In this document: positions 1 through 9,848 of the stretch, one piece after another | Position numbering within the stretch: the stretch's first letter is position 1 | Layout of the letters: every line of letters begins with the position of its first letter | NCBI GenBank assembly: GCA_035294125.1 | Contig: DATGLM010000084.1 | Span: 124,001-188,000 of the forward strand | Reading direction: 5' to 3' | DNA length: 64,000 nucleotides | DNA from: CADDYT01 sp035294125 | Lineage (GTDB): Bacteria; Chloroflexota; Ktedonobacteria; Ktedonobacterales; Ktedonobacteraceae | Made by a program: the position numbers and the translations under genes | Notes under the pieces: generated by a model | Databases searched by the model: none | Seen by the model: the letters and a program-made list of their open reading frames with translations, nothing else | Told to the model about the DNA's origin: nothing

Positions 1-58
1 CATCAAGGATCGCCGGGTCATCATCCGCGACCAGTATTTTCTTCTTGCGCTGTTCCAT
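1..58 (-). CDS. Response regulator, N-terminal fragment
   Basis: Only the first 19 codons lie in the window. The ATG is at 58-56 and the peptide reads MEQRKKKILVADDDPAILD. The run ILVADDDP is the first beta strand and acidic cluster of a CheY-like receiver domain. The start codon lies inside the 3' end of the upstream hybrid kinase gene, an overlap of 38 bases, so the two are probably co-transcribed and translationally coupled and this is likely a partner of that kinase. The output domain is outside the window. Confidence 0.75.
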   Translation of the reverse strand, partial: MEQRKKKILVADDDPAILD

Positions 59-3000
59 ACGATTTACTTCCCGCGCCTCCCAATGCTAGCTCTGCTTCCG
101 TGTTTTCCACAGGCAAAGAGAAAGAAATCGTGGTTCCCCTGCCTTCTTCACTCTCGACCCAGATCGAACCGTTATGGCGTTTGACAAACTCCGCAGAGAT
201 GTACAGCCCTAACCCCAGACCCGGATAGGTCTCCTGTTTCTCTCCTTCGACCCGGAAAAAACGCTCAAAGATGTGTTCCTGTTTCTCTCTGGGAATACCA
301 ATACCATAATCTTGCACCGAGGTAATGACCTGCCCTTCCTTGTAAACAGTTCTGACAAGAATCGCATCTGCCTGTGGTGAATATTTTATCGCATTTGTCA
401 GCAGGTTTGTCAAAATCTGTCCAATGCGATCTCGATCAGCAGTGAATGTGACCGGCGCAGCCAGTTCCAGCACAATACGGTGCTGCGTTGTCGTGCGCTG
501 CATCTCCTCGGCGATTTCCTTGATCAACTCATTCAAATCAAACGAAGAGTAGTGGAATTGCAGTTTCCCGCTTTCTATCTTCGTGACATCGAGCAAATCC
601 TCAATCAAGCCGGTCAGTTTATTGAGCTGCGCATCCATTTTCTGGAGTAGTTCTGCTGAGCGCTCATCTCCTGCTCGCCGGAAACGGCGCTCCAATAGTT
701 GTACGTATCCCTTAATGCTGGTTACCGGCGTTTTTAACTCGTGGCTGGCGACGCCAATAAACTCGTCTTTCTGCAACGAAAGTTCTTCGATACGCTGCCG
801 CGCTCTCACCTGATCTGTAACATCGACCGCGTGAACCAGGATACCATCAATCTCCCCTGTCGCATTGTACGAGGGTTGATACACAAAATTGAAATACACC
901 TCCTCCAGCGTCCCATCAACCTTCCGATCAAGATTCACCAGAATTTCATTGCCAATAAACGGTTGGCCTGTCTGATACACCACGTCAAGCAGTTGATAAA
1001 AGCCCTGCCCTTCAAGCTCAGGAAGAGCTTCTCGAATGGGTTTCCCAATGATGTCCCGGTATTGTCCAACCGCTCGCATATACAGCGGGTTAGCAAGCTC
1101 AAAGACGTGATCCGGGCCGCGCAGGACGGCAATCAGCGCCGGGGCCTGCATAAACAGGTCGTGCAGTTGCTGCCGCTCCGCCCGCACGCGGGCTTCGGCC
1201 TCCTTGCGGATACGGGCCATTTCGAGATGCGCTCCCACACGGGCCAGCAGTTCGCGCGGGCTGAACGGTTTGACCAGGTAGTCGTCAGCGCCCGCCTCCA
1301 TTCCTTCAATCCGCGCCTCTTCACCGGCACGGGCGGAGAGCAGAATAACCGGCAAGGTTCTTGTCTCTGGGTGAGCACGCAGCGCCTGCAGCAGCTCAAA
1401 GCCATCCATTCCCGGCATCATGACATCCGCCAGAACGAGGTCAGGCTGAAACTCCTTCACGGCAGCAAGGGCGGCTTGACCATCAGGAACAACTTGCACG
1501 TTATATCGCTGCTGTAACAACCGGCTCACATATTCACGCATATCAGCGTTATCATCCGCGAAGAGAATCCGCGCTCCGTTAGCGCCCTGTTCACTTTCAG
1601 AGAAAAGTGGCACATCTGGGAGAATCCCAGCCAGCGCATCATCTCCGGGCAGTAACCCTAGCGCCTCATTCAGATAAAACTGCGCGTTCACCGCAGAAGC
1701 AGTCTCCATTTGTTGAGTAACAATGCGATCCTGTGGGAGATGGGCCGAGCCTAAAGGAAGTGAGACGGTGAAGGTGCTCCCTCTGCCGGGAGCGCTGCTA
1801 ACGCCGATCGTTCCTCCATGCATCTTGACCAGTTCCTGCACCAGGGAAAGGCCAATGCCGGTTCCCTCAAAAGTACGCCCTGCCGTTCCCTTGACGCGAT
1901 GGAAGCGTTCAAACATATGCGGCAATTCCTCGGCGGGAATGCCGACGCCGGTGTCTTTGACCGCAATCTCAACAGTCGTTTCGCGCTGGCGCAGGGAGAC
2001 GGTGATTTCCCCTGCCAGGGTATACTTAAAGGCATTGGAGAGCAGGTTGAAGATAATCTTCTCCCACATCTCATGATCAACGTACACCGCTTCGCTCATT
2101 GGCGGGCAATCCACCGTCAATTTCATGCCTGCTTTTTCAATGGCAGAACGGAAGCTGCTGGCGAGACCGGTTGTCAAAGCCGCCAGGTCGGTTGGCTGAT
2201 AGAGAGCCTGCACTCGCCCCGCTTCAATGCGCGAGAAATCCAGCAGGGTGTTGACGAGCTTCAGCAGGCGCAACGCATTGCGGTGCAGGATTTCCATGCG
2301 CTCGCGCTGCTCCGGTGAAAGTACGTCTTCGGCCAGTGTGTCTTCAATTGGCCCGAGCATGAGTGTCAGGGGAGTGCGCAATTCATGGGAGATGTTGCTG
2401 AAAAAAAGCGTTTTCGCCCGGTCAATCTCAGCCAGTGCCTCGGCGCGCTTTCGTTCCTCTTCGTATGCCTGCGCATTGCCAATACTTGCGGCAATCTGGC
2501 CCGCGACAAGGTTGATAAAGCCCTGATAACTCTCATCAAAGAGCCGGAAAGGGTTCAGAGCAGCAATCAGCACACCAGCTTTCCCTGTCTGACCGGCAGG
2601 CGCAATCGGGGCGGCAACAGCGTGGTGCGGCGGCTGCTTCCACGCGCCTGTCGGCAGGTTATCAAACACGCGGCCTGGATCAGCAATCGTACAGGCTCTT
2701 TGTTCCCTCAAAACTTCAGCAAAAGGCCAGAATGAGGGCGCAGCGAAGGCGACAGTTTCCGGTACAGCCTCGTGGTCTTTGCTAATACCAGCAGTATCGA
2801 CAAGATAGACTCTTTGCTTTTCCGCATCAAGCAGATACAACATAGCAAAAGGCAGATCATAGGAGTTATATTCCAGGCTGGCTACACTGAGATGGCACGC
2901 TTCCTCAATAGTACGGGCATCAGCAGTTTCGGCAGCAAGCGTTCTCAGAAGTTTCACCTGTCGCTCACCGATGATACGCTGTGTATCATCGGTATTAGCG

Positions 3001-3725
3001 CAGATAATGCCCTCCACCCCTCCATGGTCGCCGGGAACAGGACTATAGGAAAACGTATAATAGGTCTCTTCGCGGTATCCATAACGCTCCATCATAAGAA
3101 GCAGCGATTCATCGTAAGTTCCTACATTTTGCTGCATCGCGGTCTGCAAGCGCGGCCCCACGACATCCCAGATTTCGTGCCAGACGATAGATGCAGGTTG
3201 ACCGAGCGCCTCGGGATGCTTGCCACCAACAATCGCTTTATATGGATCGTTGTACAGTTTGATCAATTGCGGCCCCCAGCCAATCCAGATCGGTTGACGC
3301 GAGGTGAGCATAATGCGCACAATCGTTTTCAGGCTCTGCGGCCAGCACTCGACAGGGCCAAGTGGCGTCTTCGACCAGTCCTTAGCGCGTATTCGCTCTC
3401 CCATCTCCCCACCACCGGCAAGAAAGTCGATGGATGTAGCGCCGTTTCGCATATGAGAGATGGGGACTTCTGCTCCCACACCCTGCTCTGTCAGCGAGGG
3501 ATGCTGCTGCATCAGTTGGAGTAAGGCTTCTCTGCTGAAGCGCCAGTCACCGCGTGTGCCAATTCTTGTACCCTGTAACTTGTTTTGTTGCGCCCAGCGG
3601 CGAATCGTATTGGGATGCACACCGAGGAAAGAAGCTGCTTTACGAACATTCAGAAGCTGGCGTTCTTCTTGAACCATTATAGAACCTGTTTCTAAATATG
3701 ACATATCTTCACTTGACTTGACCAA
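21..3725 (-). CDS. Hybrid sensor histidine kinase with N-terminal excisionase-type HTH
   Basis: A soluble two-component signalling protein of about 1,234 residues with no evident membrane segment. Domains in order, positions approximate: MerR/excisionase-like helix-turn-helix (24-75, VRKAASFLGVHPNTIRRW), a PAS-like sensor (110-260), GAF (270-430), first kinase core (His in SHELRTP near 447, ATP-binding domain to 670), receiver (720-837, phospho-Asp in LVLADVMMPG), PAS (860-980), second kinase core (His in SHELKTP near 993, ATPase to 1215). Two complete kinase cores flank one receiver. The start is uncertain: TTG at 3725, or ATG at 3701 or 3677; all keep the HTH. A DNA-binding HTH on a hybrid kinase is unusual and suggests direct DNA contact, which is inference. 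The 3' end overlaps a response regulator gene. Confidence 0.9.
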   Translation of the reverse strand: MVKSSEDMSYLETGSIMVQEERQLLNVRKAASFLGVHPNTIRRWAQQNKLQGTRIGTRGDWRFSREALLQLMQQHPSLTEQGVGAEVPISHMRNGATSIDFLAGGGEMGERIRAKDWSKTPLGPVECWPQSLKTIVRIMLTSRQPIWIGWGPQLIKLYNDPYKAIVGGKHPEALGQPASIVWHEIWDVVGPRLQTAMQQNVGTYDESLLLMMERYGYREETYYTFSYSPVPGDHGGVEGIICANTDDTQRIIGERQVKLLRTLAAETADARTIEEACHLSVASLEYNSYDLPFAMLYLLDAEKQRVYLVDTAGISKDHEAVPETVAFAAPSFWPFAEVLREQRACTIADPGRVFDNLPTGAWKQPPHHAVAAPIAPAGQTGKAGVLIAALNPFRLFDESYQGFINLVAGQIAASIGNAQAYEEERKRAEALAEIDRAKTLFFSNISHELRTPLTLMLGPIEDTLAEDVLSPEQRERMEILHRNALRLLKLVNTLLDFSRIEAGRVQALYQPTDLAALTTGLASSFRSAIEKAGMKLTVDCPPMSEAVYVDHEMWEKIIFNLLSNAFKYTLAGEITVSLRQRETTVEIAVKDTGVGIPAEELPHMFERFHRVKGTAGRTFEGTGIGLSLVQELVKMHGGTIGVSSAPGRGSTFTVSLPLGSAHLPQDRIVTQQMETASAVNAQFYLNEALGLLPGDDALAGILPDVPLFSESEQGANGARILFADDNADMREYVSRLLQQRYNVQVVPDGQAALAAVKEFQPDLVLADVMMPGMDGFELLQALRAHPETRTLPVILLSARAGEEARIEGMEAGADDYLVKPFSPRELLARVGAHLEMARIRKEAEARVRAERQQLHDLFMQAPALIAVLRGPDHVFELANPLYMRAVGQYRDIIGKPIREALPELEGQGFYQLLDVVYQTGQPFIGNEILVNLDRKVDGTLEEVYFNFVYQPSYNATGEIDGILVHAVDVTDQVRARQRIEELSLQKDEFIGVASHELKTPVTSIKGYVQLLERRFRRAGDERSAELLQKMDAQLNKLTGLIEDLLDVTKIESGKLQFHYSSFDLNELIKEIAEEMQRTTTQHRIVLELAAPVTFTADRDRIGQILTNLLTNAIKYSPQADAILVRTVYKEGQVITSVQDYGIGIPREKQEHIFERFFRVEGEKQETYPGLGLGLYISAEFVKRHNGSIWVESEEGRGTTISFSLPVENTEAELALGGAGSKSYGTAQEENTGRG

Positions 3726-3956
3726 TCTTTATAAGTCTACCATAAACACGGCTTGCTCTCAGCAGTCGTTTCAAGGAGGGAAGAAAGGGTTGCTTCGTCC
3801 TGTATCCTGTATTATACACTCTTTCGCTCAACTCTCAAAAACAGGTTGCAAGCAAAACGCACGTTTTTCCTATATTCACTTGACGAAATTATGTTCGTCT
3901 CATACACTTTCAGTAAGGGAGAAAAAAGGCTCAAAAAACGGTACAGGGGGTGCTGG

Positions 3957-6900
3957 ATGGCATTACCCGATCTTGACCACAGGGACGAGGCCGGAGAGAC
4001 AGCAGAGGCACAGCAGGATTGTTTTCTTTGCGTACTTGACCAGCATCCCTGCGCGCAAAAACGGATCGAGGGATCTATTCGTGCGGTGGCACAGCGTAAG
4101 ATAGATGGTGCATGGACGCCATTTATCACACTCAATACCGGCACGGCGCTTATTTCTTTACAACTGACGCGCTATTACCTGAGTCTGGTGCAAGAACTGA
4201 AACGGCTGGAAGAGCAGAACCCACGGAAGCGTTTGGGTGAATATAACCTCACTCTGCGCGTCTACCACCTGCCACCGCTGGTGCGCACCGGCGAGTTCAA
4301 AGAGTGGCCGGTCTATCACTATCAGGCTAACCAGTATACGCTGGCCGTGCTGGAACCTGATATTTTGCTCAACATCACCGATCTGAGTCAATCTGAATAC
4401 TGCTCGCGCCAGTACCTGCTGAAGCAACTGGTGCCTTCATCGTCCTCGGCTGCCGCCGTCAGTGGAAACCTGGTGCATCACAGCTTCAAGGAACTGCTGA
4501 AAGAGCATGATCGCGGCGCGCTCATGGCCGGATACGCTGGTGAGGAAACGCCGCTGGCGACCTTGCAGCGTCACTTCGAGCAAGAGCTTGAACGCAGCAG
4601 CCTTGATCTCGCGCTCGCCGATCTTTCGCCCACTGCCATTCGCGAACGGGTCGAGCCGCACCTGAGCAGCCTGGCGAACTGGTTTGCCCGCGAGCGGTAC
4701 AGTTTGTGGGATATGCCGGACTCTACACAGGAAACAGGGGACGATGATGGCGAAGAAATCAGCGAGCGCGAGAATATAGTACGAGCCGAAACCTTCCTGC
4801 TTGCCCCGGAAATCGGCCTGCGCGGACGCCTTGACCTGCTCTGGCAGCAGTCCAGCCACCAGCGCCTGCTGGAACTGAAAACAGGCGCGTTTAGCGGGGA
4901 TAGCCCCAAACATGAGCATCGCTGGCAGGTGTTCGGCTACCACGCGCTGCTGGCCGTGCGGCGCAACTCCAGAATGAAGAAGGCGGCAGCAACGCTGCTC
5001 TATAGCGCCACGCCCGGCTCGGCAACGGCCTTTCCCGTGCGTTTCTCCATTATCAACTTGCAGCGTGTCAACGAAGTGCGCAACCTGCTTGTTCTGGGTC
5101 ACATTACCGGCATCGCACCTGCGCCGCCCGGCCCCGCGCGCTGCACGCGCTGCTCCCTGCTCGCTCAGTGTGGACAGGTTTCATCCCTGCTCGGCTGGCA
5201 GCCGCCACAGCCCGATCTTGCCGCTGGCGGCAACGGGTCGATCATCAGCGAGACAGCCACGGGGCTGCACCCCACAGTGACGCAGGAAGAGCGCGCATTC
5301 TTTGAAAAATTTTATCGCCTGCTGCGCATCGAAGGGCTGGAGGGCGAGAAGCGCCAGGCGCTGCTCTGGCAGGAAACGCTGGAGGAGCGCGTGGCACGCG
5401 GCGCGGCCATTCAGCGCCTCGTGCCTGATGGCGAGCCGGAACCGACGGGGCAGGGCGAATGGTGGCAGACCTTTCGCTGCGACAACACCTCTGAACTACG
5501 CGCCGGTGACGAAATCTTACTCAGCGACGGCGACCCTGTCACGGGCGAGGTGGTGACGGGAACCGTCGTTGCCATCAGCGCCGAAAAGGTAACAGTCTGG
5601 ACACCCGAACTCATTGCCCGTCCCAGGCGCATCGACAGCTATGATACCGACCGCGTGCATGTACGCACGCTCAAAAATCTCGTGCGCTGGCTGCAAAGCG
5701 ACTCTCGCCTGCGCTCACTTGTCGCGGGCCAGACGCGTCCGGCTTTCCGGCACATTCCCGTGCCAGCGCGCGCGGATTTCAATACAGAGCAGAATCTGGC
5801 TGTCGAGCGGGCTATGCAGATGCAGGATTATTTGCTGGTACACGGGCCACCGGGCACCGGCAAAACCGCCGTTATCGCAGAGATCGTCAAACGCCTGCAC
5901 GGGCAGGGCCAGCGCGTCCTGCTCGCCGCCTTCACCAATCAGGCCGTGGACAACATGCTCAAGCGGCTGGATAAAGAGGGCTTCCATGACTATGTGCGTC
6001 TGGGACACGAACGCAACGTCGACCCCGAAATTCTGCCGCGACTGCTCAAAAAACTCGCTCAACAATGGCAGGCAGAGAGCACAGACGAGGCAAAAAACAC
6101 AACAAACGACAGGGAGAACAATACACCGACAGAGGAAGCACAGCCGACCCGGCAAGAAGAGACACAGTCGGTGCGCACGCTGCTGCGACAGATGAGCGTT
6201 GTAGCCTCGACAACGGCTACATGGTCATCAGATACCTATGATTTTCTCTTTCCCGGCGGCGATGACCCGCCCTGGCAGTTCGATGTCGCCATTATCGACG
6301 AGGCGGGACAATTGACCATTCCGGCCATCCTGGGCGCGCTGCGCTTCGCGAAACGGTTCATCCTCGTGGGCGACGAGAAACAGCTTCCGCCCCTCGTCTT
6401 GAGTGAGGACGCGGCAAAACAGGGACTGGCCCAATCCCTCTTCGGCCACCTCAAACGCCTGGACGATGACTACATGAAAGCTCATGCGGGGGAGACAGGC
6501 GCCTGCGTGCCTTTGCGCGTTCAGTACCGCATGAATGAAGGCATCTGCGAGTTTGCTTCCAGAATGTTCTATGACGGCGAGTTGGTCGCGCATCCTTCCG
6601 TGGCGCGCCGCCAGTTGGATGTCACAAAGCGAGGCGTAAAACTGCCGGGGGAAAGCGATGCTATCGCACGGGCGCTCCTGCCCTTGCTGCCGACAGTGTT
6701 CTTAGATGTGCGCGAGACAGGTGAGAGACGAGCAAAAACGAGCGACGCGGAGGCGCGCACCGTGCGAGATGTGGTGGCGGGACTGCTAGCGCGAGGCATT
6801 GCCGGAGAGGATATCGGCATCATCGCCCCCTACCGCGCCCAGGTCGCAAGCCTGCGCCGCCATCTGTTTGACGGAAACAGCGAGAGCGGCCGCGAGGGAT

Positions 6901-7205
6901 TGCCGCCCGATTTTCCCCTGACCGTCGATACAGTTGATCGTTTTCAGGGTGGTGAGCGCAAGGTGATTATTATCTCCTTCGCCACCGGCAAGACGCCCGA
7001 CGCACCCAGCCTGTTGCGCGACTTCCTCACCAACCCCAACCGGCTTAACGTAGCCCTGACCCGCGCGCAGCGCAAGCTGATCCTCATTGGCAATGCCAGC
7101 GCCTTGAAGACGCTGCCAGTTTTCAGGGAACTCCTGCTCTACTGTAAATACAGAAATGCACTGATTCCTCATACGATGTCGGCACTGGCGGCTACACCTC
7201 GCTGA
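3957..7205 (+). CDS. Dna2-like Cas4-type nuclease / SF1 helicase
   Basis: About 1,082 residues. The N-terminal half is a RecB/Cas4-like nuclease: a lone Cys in SEYCSRQY and a CTRCSLLAQC cluster match the four-cysteine 4Fe-4S pattern of Cas4, AddB and Dna2, and GLRGRLDLLWQ followed by LLELKTG supplies the PD-(D/E)XK residues. The C-terminal half is a complete superfamily 1 helicase: GPPGTGKT (Walker A), IIDEAGQ (motif II), LVGDEKQLPPL (III), QYRMNEGI (IV), DRFQGGE (V), VALTRAQRKL (VI). The family processes DNA ends, flaps and replication intermediates. I chose the ATG at 3957 because a GGGGG stretch precedes it; ATG 3891 and an in-frame start at 3753 are alternatives. The 3' end overlaps the convergent phosphatase gene by 14 bases. 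Confidence 0.9.
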   Translation: MALPDLDHRDEAGETAEAQQDCFLCVLDQHPCAQKRIEGSIRAVAQRKIDGAWTPFITLNTGTALISLQLTRYYLSLVQELKRLEEQNPRKRLGEYNLTLRVYHLPPLVRTGEFKEWPVYHYQANQYTLAVLEPDILLNITDLSQSEYCSRQYLLKQLVPSSSSAAAVSGNLVHHSFKELLKEHDRGALMAGYAGEETPLATLQRHFEQELERSSLDLALADLSPTAIRERVEPHLSSLANWFARERYSLWDMPDSTQETGDDDGEEISERENIVRAETFLLAPEIGLRGRLDLLWQQSSHQRLLELKTGAFSGDSPKHEHRWQVFGYHALLAVRRNSRMKKAAATLLYSATPGSATAFPVRFSIINLQRVNEVRNLLVLGHITGIAPAPPGPARCTRCSLLAQCGQVSSLLGWQPPQPDLAAGGNGSIISETATGLHPTVTQEERAFFEKFYRLLRIEGLEGEKRQALLWQETLEERVARGAAIQRLVPDGEPEPTGQGEWWQTFRCDNTSELRAGDEILLSDGDPVTGEVVTGTVVAISAEKVTVWTPELIARPRRIDSYDTDRVHVRTLKNLVRWLQSDSRLRSLVAGQTRPAFRHIPVPARADFNTEQNLAVERAMQMQDYLLVHGPPGTGKTAVIAEIVKRLHGQGQRVLLAAFTNQAVDNMLKRLDKEGFHDYVRLGHERNVDPEILPRLLKKLAQQWQAESTDEAKNTTNDRENNTPTEEAQPTRQEETQSVRTLLRQMSVVASTTATWSSDTYDFLFPGGDDPPWQFDVAIIDEAGQLTIPAILGALRFAKRFILVGDEKQLPPLVLSEDAAKQGLAQSLFGHLKRLDDDYMKAHAGETGACVPLRVQYRMNEGICEFASRMFYDGELVAHPSVARRQLDVTKRGVKLPGESDAIARALLPLLPTVFLDVRETGERRAKTSDAEARTVRDVVAGLLARGIAGEDIGIIAPYRAQVASLRRHLFDGNSESGREGLPPDFPLTVDTVDRFQGGERKVIIISFATGKTPDAPSLLRDFLTNPNRLNVALTRAQRKLILIGNASALKTLPVFRELLLYCKYRNALIPHTMSALAATPR

Positions 7206-7857
7206 GCAGCGCGGCAAGATGGTGTATCGGCATTGCTGCATCTAATGGGAGAGATGCGTTGAGGAAGGAGTAGCAGGCGCGTTCCAGGGCGGATGGTTCG
7301 TGGGCGTGCAGGTACAGACCTTGCAGAATGCTCTCCGTGGCATCTTTCAGGCTCATGAAGATACGGAACGGCCCGTTCGCCTCGTGGTGATGATCGCGGA
7401 ACTGTTCCATACCCAGACCGGTCAGTACCAGGATAGGATGCACACCGGCAGCCAATCCGGCCCGTACATCGGTTATGCTATCACCGATAAAGATAGCTTC
7501 GTTCAAGTCGATTCCCAGCTCGTCGCGGGCGCGCAACAGTTGGCCGGGACGTGGTTTGCGGCAAGGGCAATTGGCATCCTTCGCGTGCGGACAGTAATAG
7601 ACCTTCTCTATCACCCCACCCATCTCCCCAATCGCAGCTATCATCCGTCGATGAATCTCTTCCACCGTCTCCTGTGCAATGATGCCACGCGCAATCCCGG
7701 CCTGGTTGCTACACACCACAATGCGATGCCCGGATCGTGTTAAGCGGGCAATAGCTTCCCGCGCCCCCGGCAAAAAACGAAACTCATCCCAGCTTTTTAC
7801 ATAATCCGATCGGTTCTCATTAATCACCCCATCCCGATCAAGAAAGATTGTTGTCAC
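7192..7857 (-). CDS. HAD phosphatase, GmhB / histidinol-phosphatase type
   Basis: A 221-residue HAD-superfamily hydrolase. Motif I is FLDRDGVIN (Asp7 nucleophile, Asp9 acid/base), motif II is CSNQAG, and motifs III/IV include CRKPRPG and GDSITD. Cys and His residues in YYCPHAKDANCPCRKP form the zinc loop typical of D-glycero-D-manno-heptose 1,7-bisphosphate phosphatase and the related histidinol phosphatase. The family usually has about 180-190 residues; the extra C-terminal 40 residues are not recognised. Translation probably starts at GTG 7857, preceded by GAGGTG. No heptose or histidine genes lie nearby, so the substrate is open. Confidence 0.85.
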   Translation of the reverse strand: MTTIFLDRDGVINENRSDYVKSWDEFRFLPGAREAIARLTRSGHRIVVCSNQAGIARGIIAQETVEEIHRRMIAAIGEMGGVIEKVYYCPHAKDANCPCRKPRPGQLLRARDELGIDLNEAIFIGDSITDVRAGLAAGVHPILVLTGLGMEQFRDHHHEANGPFRIFMSLKDATESILQGLYLHAHEPSALERACYSFLNASLPLDAAMPIHHLAALLSEV

Positions 7858-7969
7858 TACGGCACCTCAGTCAAAAAAGTCCTGGAAAGAAAAAAACTTT
7901 GTGGCATCTTGCTTCCAGGCGTAATTAGTGGTTATTCCAGCGCGCCAACGGCGCCGACGAGACGATTGC

Positions 7970-8692
7970 TTAGATATCGTTGATATCGACCAATCCCTTC
8001 TTCATTGCGTAGATAACGACCTGAGAACGATCATAGATATCTAGCTTGCGATAGATATTGCTGATGTGGTTGCGAACGGTCTTCTCACTGATGGCAAGGG
8101 TACGAGCAATCTCTTTCGCCACCAGCCCTTTCGCAACCAGGACCAGCGTCTCCATCTCGCGTGCCGTTAAACCATCATAGCTTTGCGCCTTTTCAGGATT
8201 TTGTCGATCCAACAACTGCATCACACGACTGGCGATATCGGGAGCAGTGACCTGTTCTCCATTATAAACCGCCCGAATAGCAGAGACAAGACCAACCGTA
8301 GAGATATCCTTCAAGACATAGCCATTGGCTCCGGCAGCCAACCCTTCAAGCACATAGCCATCAGCAGTGAAAGTGGTGAGCAGAATGACGCGGGTCTCTG
8401 GAAGTTCGGCTTTGATCTGGCGCAACGCCTCAATCCCATTCAAGTTGGGCATTTTTACATCCATTAAGACTACATCCGGGCGCATCTGGCGTACCAGCTC
8501 GACAGCTTCCAGTCCATTACCAGCGGCCCCAACCACCTCAATGAAGGGTTCGCCATTAAGCATGCCCGCAATACTCTCGCGGAACAGGCGCTGGTCATCG
8601 GCTACGGCGATACGGATACGCGCCTTGCTCTGCTCCGTGAGGGCACGGCTGCTGCTATGAGTATGCATTCTCTCTTCAAACTGGATAGACAT
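7970..8692 (-). CDS. NarL/FixJ-family response regulator
   Basis: About 240 residues. The receiver domain starts at RIRIAVADDQRLFRE and carries the phospho-acceptor Asp in VVLMDVKMPNLNG, then the conserved Thr in LLTTF and Lys in YVLKDI. The C-terminal LuxR-type HTH runs from LTAREMETLVLVAKGLVAKEIA to VRNHISNIYRKLDI. A tail of about 30 residues precedes the receiver. I chose ATG 8692 because GGAGG sits seven bases upstream; GTG/ATG codons nearby are less well placed. It lies about 50 bases downstream of a histidine kinase on the same strand, so the two form a probable operon and cognate pair. The signal is unknown. Confidence 0.9.
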   Translation of the reverse strand: MSIQFEERMHTHSSSRALTEQSKARIRIAVADDQRLFRESIAGMLNGEPFIEVVGAAGNGLEAVELVRQMRPDVVLMDVKMPNLNGIEALRQIKAELPETRVILLTTFTADGYVLEGLAAGANGYVLKDISTVGLVSAIRAVYNGEQVTAPDIASRVMQLLDRQNPEKAQSYDGLTAREMETLVLVAKGLVAKEIARTLAISEKTVRNHISNIYRKLDIYDRSQVVIYAMKKGLVDINDI

Positions 8693-8743
8693 CGAGTTAA
8701 CCTCCACAAACACTTTTCACTGTTTAACGTACAACTTCCATTT

Positions 8744-9430
8744 TTATGGCAGTGGTATTACTATATCAATCTGTGTCCCTTCGCCCGGCCTGCTCTCAAT
8801 CGTCACCAGCCCGTCGAGCAGCGCTGCCCGCTCGCGCAGCCCGATCAATCCTTGCCGATAGCCAGCAGGAGATGGGGAAGACGAGGAGGAGATGGGCATT
8901 CCTATACCATTATCGCCGATACCGATATGCAACTGTTCTTCGAGCTTAAACAGGAAAAGCGTGATTCTGCTCGCCTGCGCATGCTTGCGAATATTGGTGA
9001 GCGCCTCGCGCACCATATAATAGATATTGATCGTGTATTCGTCAGGCAAGAAGCGAGGCCAATCATTGCTCTCATAGACGACCGCGTAACCACTTTGTTC
9101 AAACCTGGCAAGCAGAGCCGCAATGGCCGCTTCCAGCCCGGCCTCAAGCTCACTTCCTCCGCGCAGGCCGCCCAGGGTCTGGCGCATCGACAGCAGGCTC
9201 TCGCGGGCAAGTTCCTGCCATACCAGCAGCTTCTCAGCAACCTCTGCGCTCACCTCGCTGCTGGCAGGCAAGCTACGGGTGCGAAAATACTCCAGGTCAG
9301 CCACAAGCGCGGTCAATGACTGCACAACACCATCATGCAACTCTCTGGCGAGCCGCCGCCGCTCGGCTTCGCGCGCCATATGCAGCGCCGATGTTGCCAA
9401 CATCGCCGACGAATCTACCGTCGTCATCAT
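8744..9430 (-). CDS. NarX/DesK-type (HisKA_3) sensor histidine kinase
   Basis: A short cytosolic kinase of about 228 residues with no membrane segment or sensor domain beyond a brief N-terminal helix. The phospho-His lies in RRRLARELHDGVVQSL, the HisKA_3 signature. The ATP-binding domain shows the N box in MVREALTNIRKHAQ, DNGIGM, GLIGLRERAALL and GEGTQIDI. Of several in-frame ATGs I chose 9430, which has AGAGG seven bases upstream; 9427 and 9436 are alternatives. It is followed by the NarL-type regulator on the same strand. Lack of a sensor region suggests it reads an intracellular cue or another protein, which is inference. Confidence 0.85.
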   Translation of the reverse strand: MMTTVDSSAMLATSALHMAREAERRRLARELHDGVVQSLTALVADLEYFRTRSLPASSEVSAEVAEKLLVWQELARESLLSMRQTLGGLRGGSELEAGLEAAIAALLARFEQSGYAVVYESNDWPRFLPDEYTINIYYMVREALTNIRKHAQASRITLFLFKLEEQLHIGIGDNGIGMPISSSSSPSPAGYRQGLIGLRERAALLDGLVTIESRPGEGTQIDIVIPLP

Positions 9431-9848
9431 CTCCATACCTCTCTTGCTGCTGTCTCTCCTGCTTTTGCTCCCGCATCCCCTTCCAACCGTGCTCACACCA
9501 TTACTCACTGTCTTGACACATTTATACGCTCTTTGAGTTAAACTTTCATTGAAGAAGCATGGAATACAGGTTGAGATTCATCGACATAAGCGTTGAGATC
9601 TTAACCTTTCGGGTTATTTACCTCAGCTTTCATCAGGAAGGCCCTCCACTCCCGTAGAGCTTATACTCGGACGTTTGCTGAAATTGCCCTGTATGCCCTG
9701 GGCATCTGTCCTTTGCCCATCAGTCTTTTTCTCGCCCTGGCCTTTTTCGTCATCGTGGCGGGTTGCAAATCCTGTGCCGCGTGTCGTATCCTTTGAGCAA
9801 GAATATGTTCGTTTGCTATTTGAAGGTGGAAGCAGGAGACCAACATGC
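9431..9848. other. Intergenic region without a supported gene
   Basis: About 420 bases between the divergently oriented sensor kinase and ribokinase genes. It must hold both promoters, but I see no pair of -35/-10 elements good enough to call. Open frames here lack a credible start or ribosome-binding site. Confidence 0.4.
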
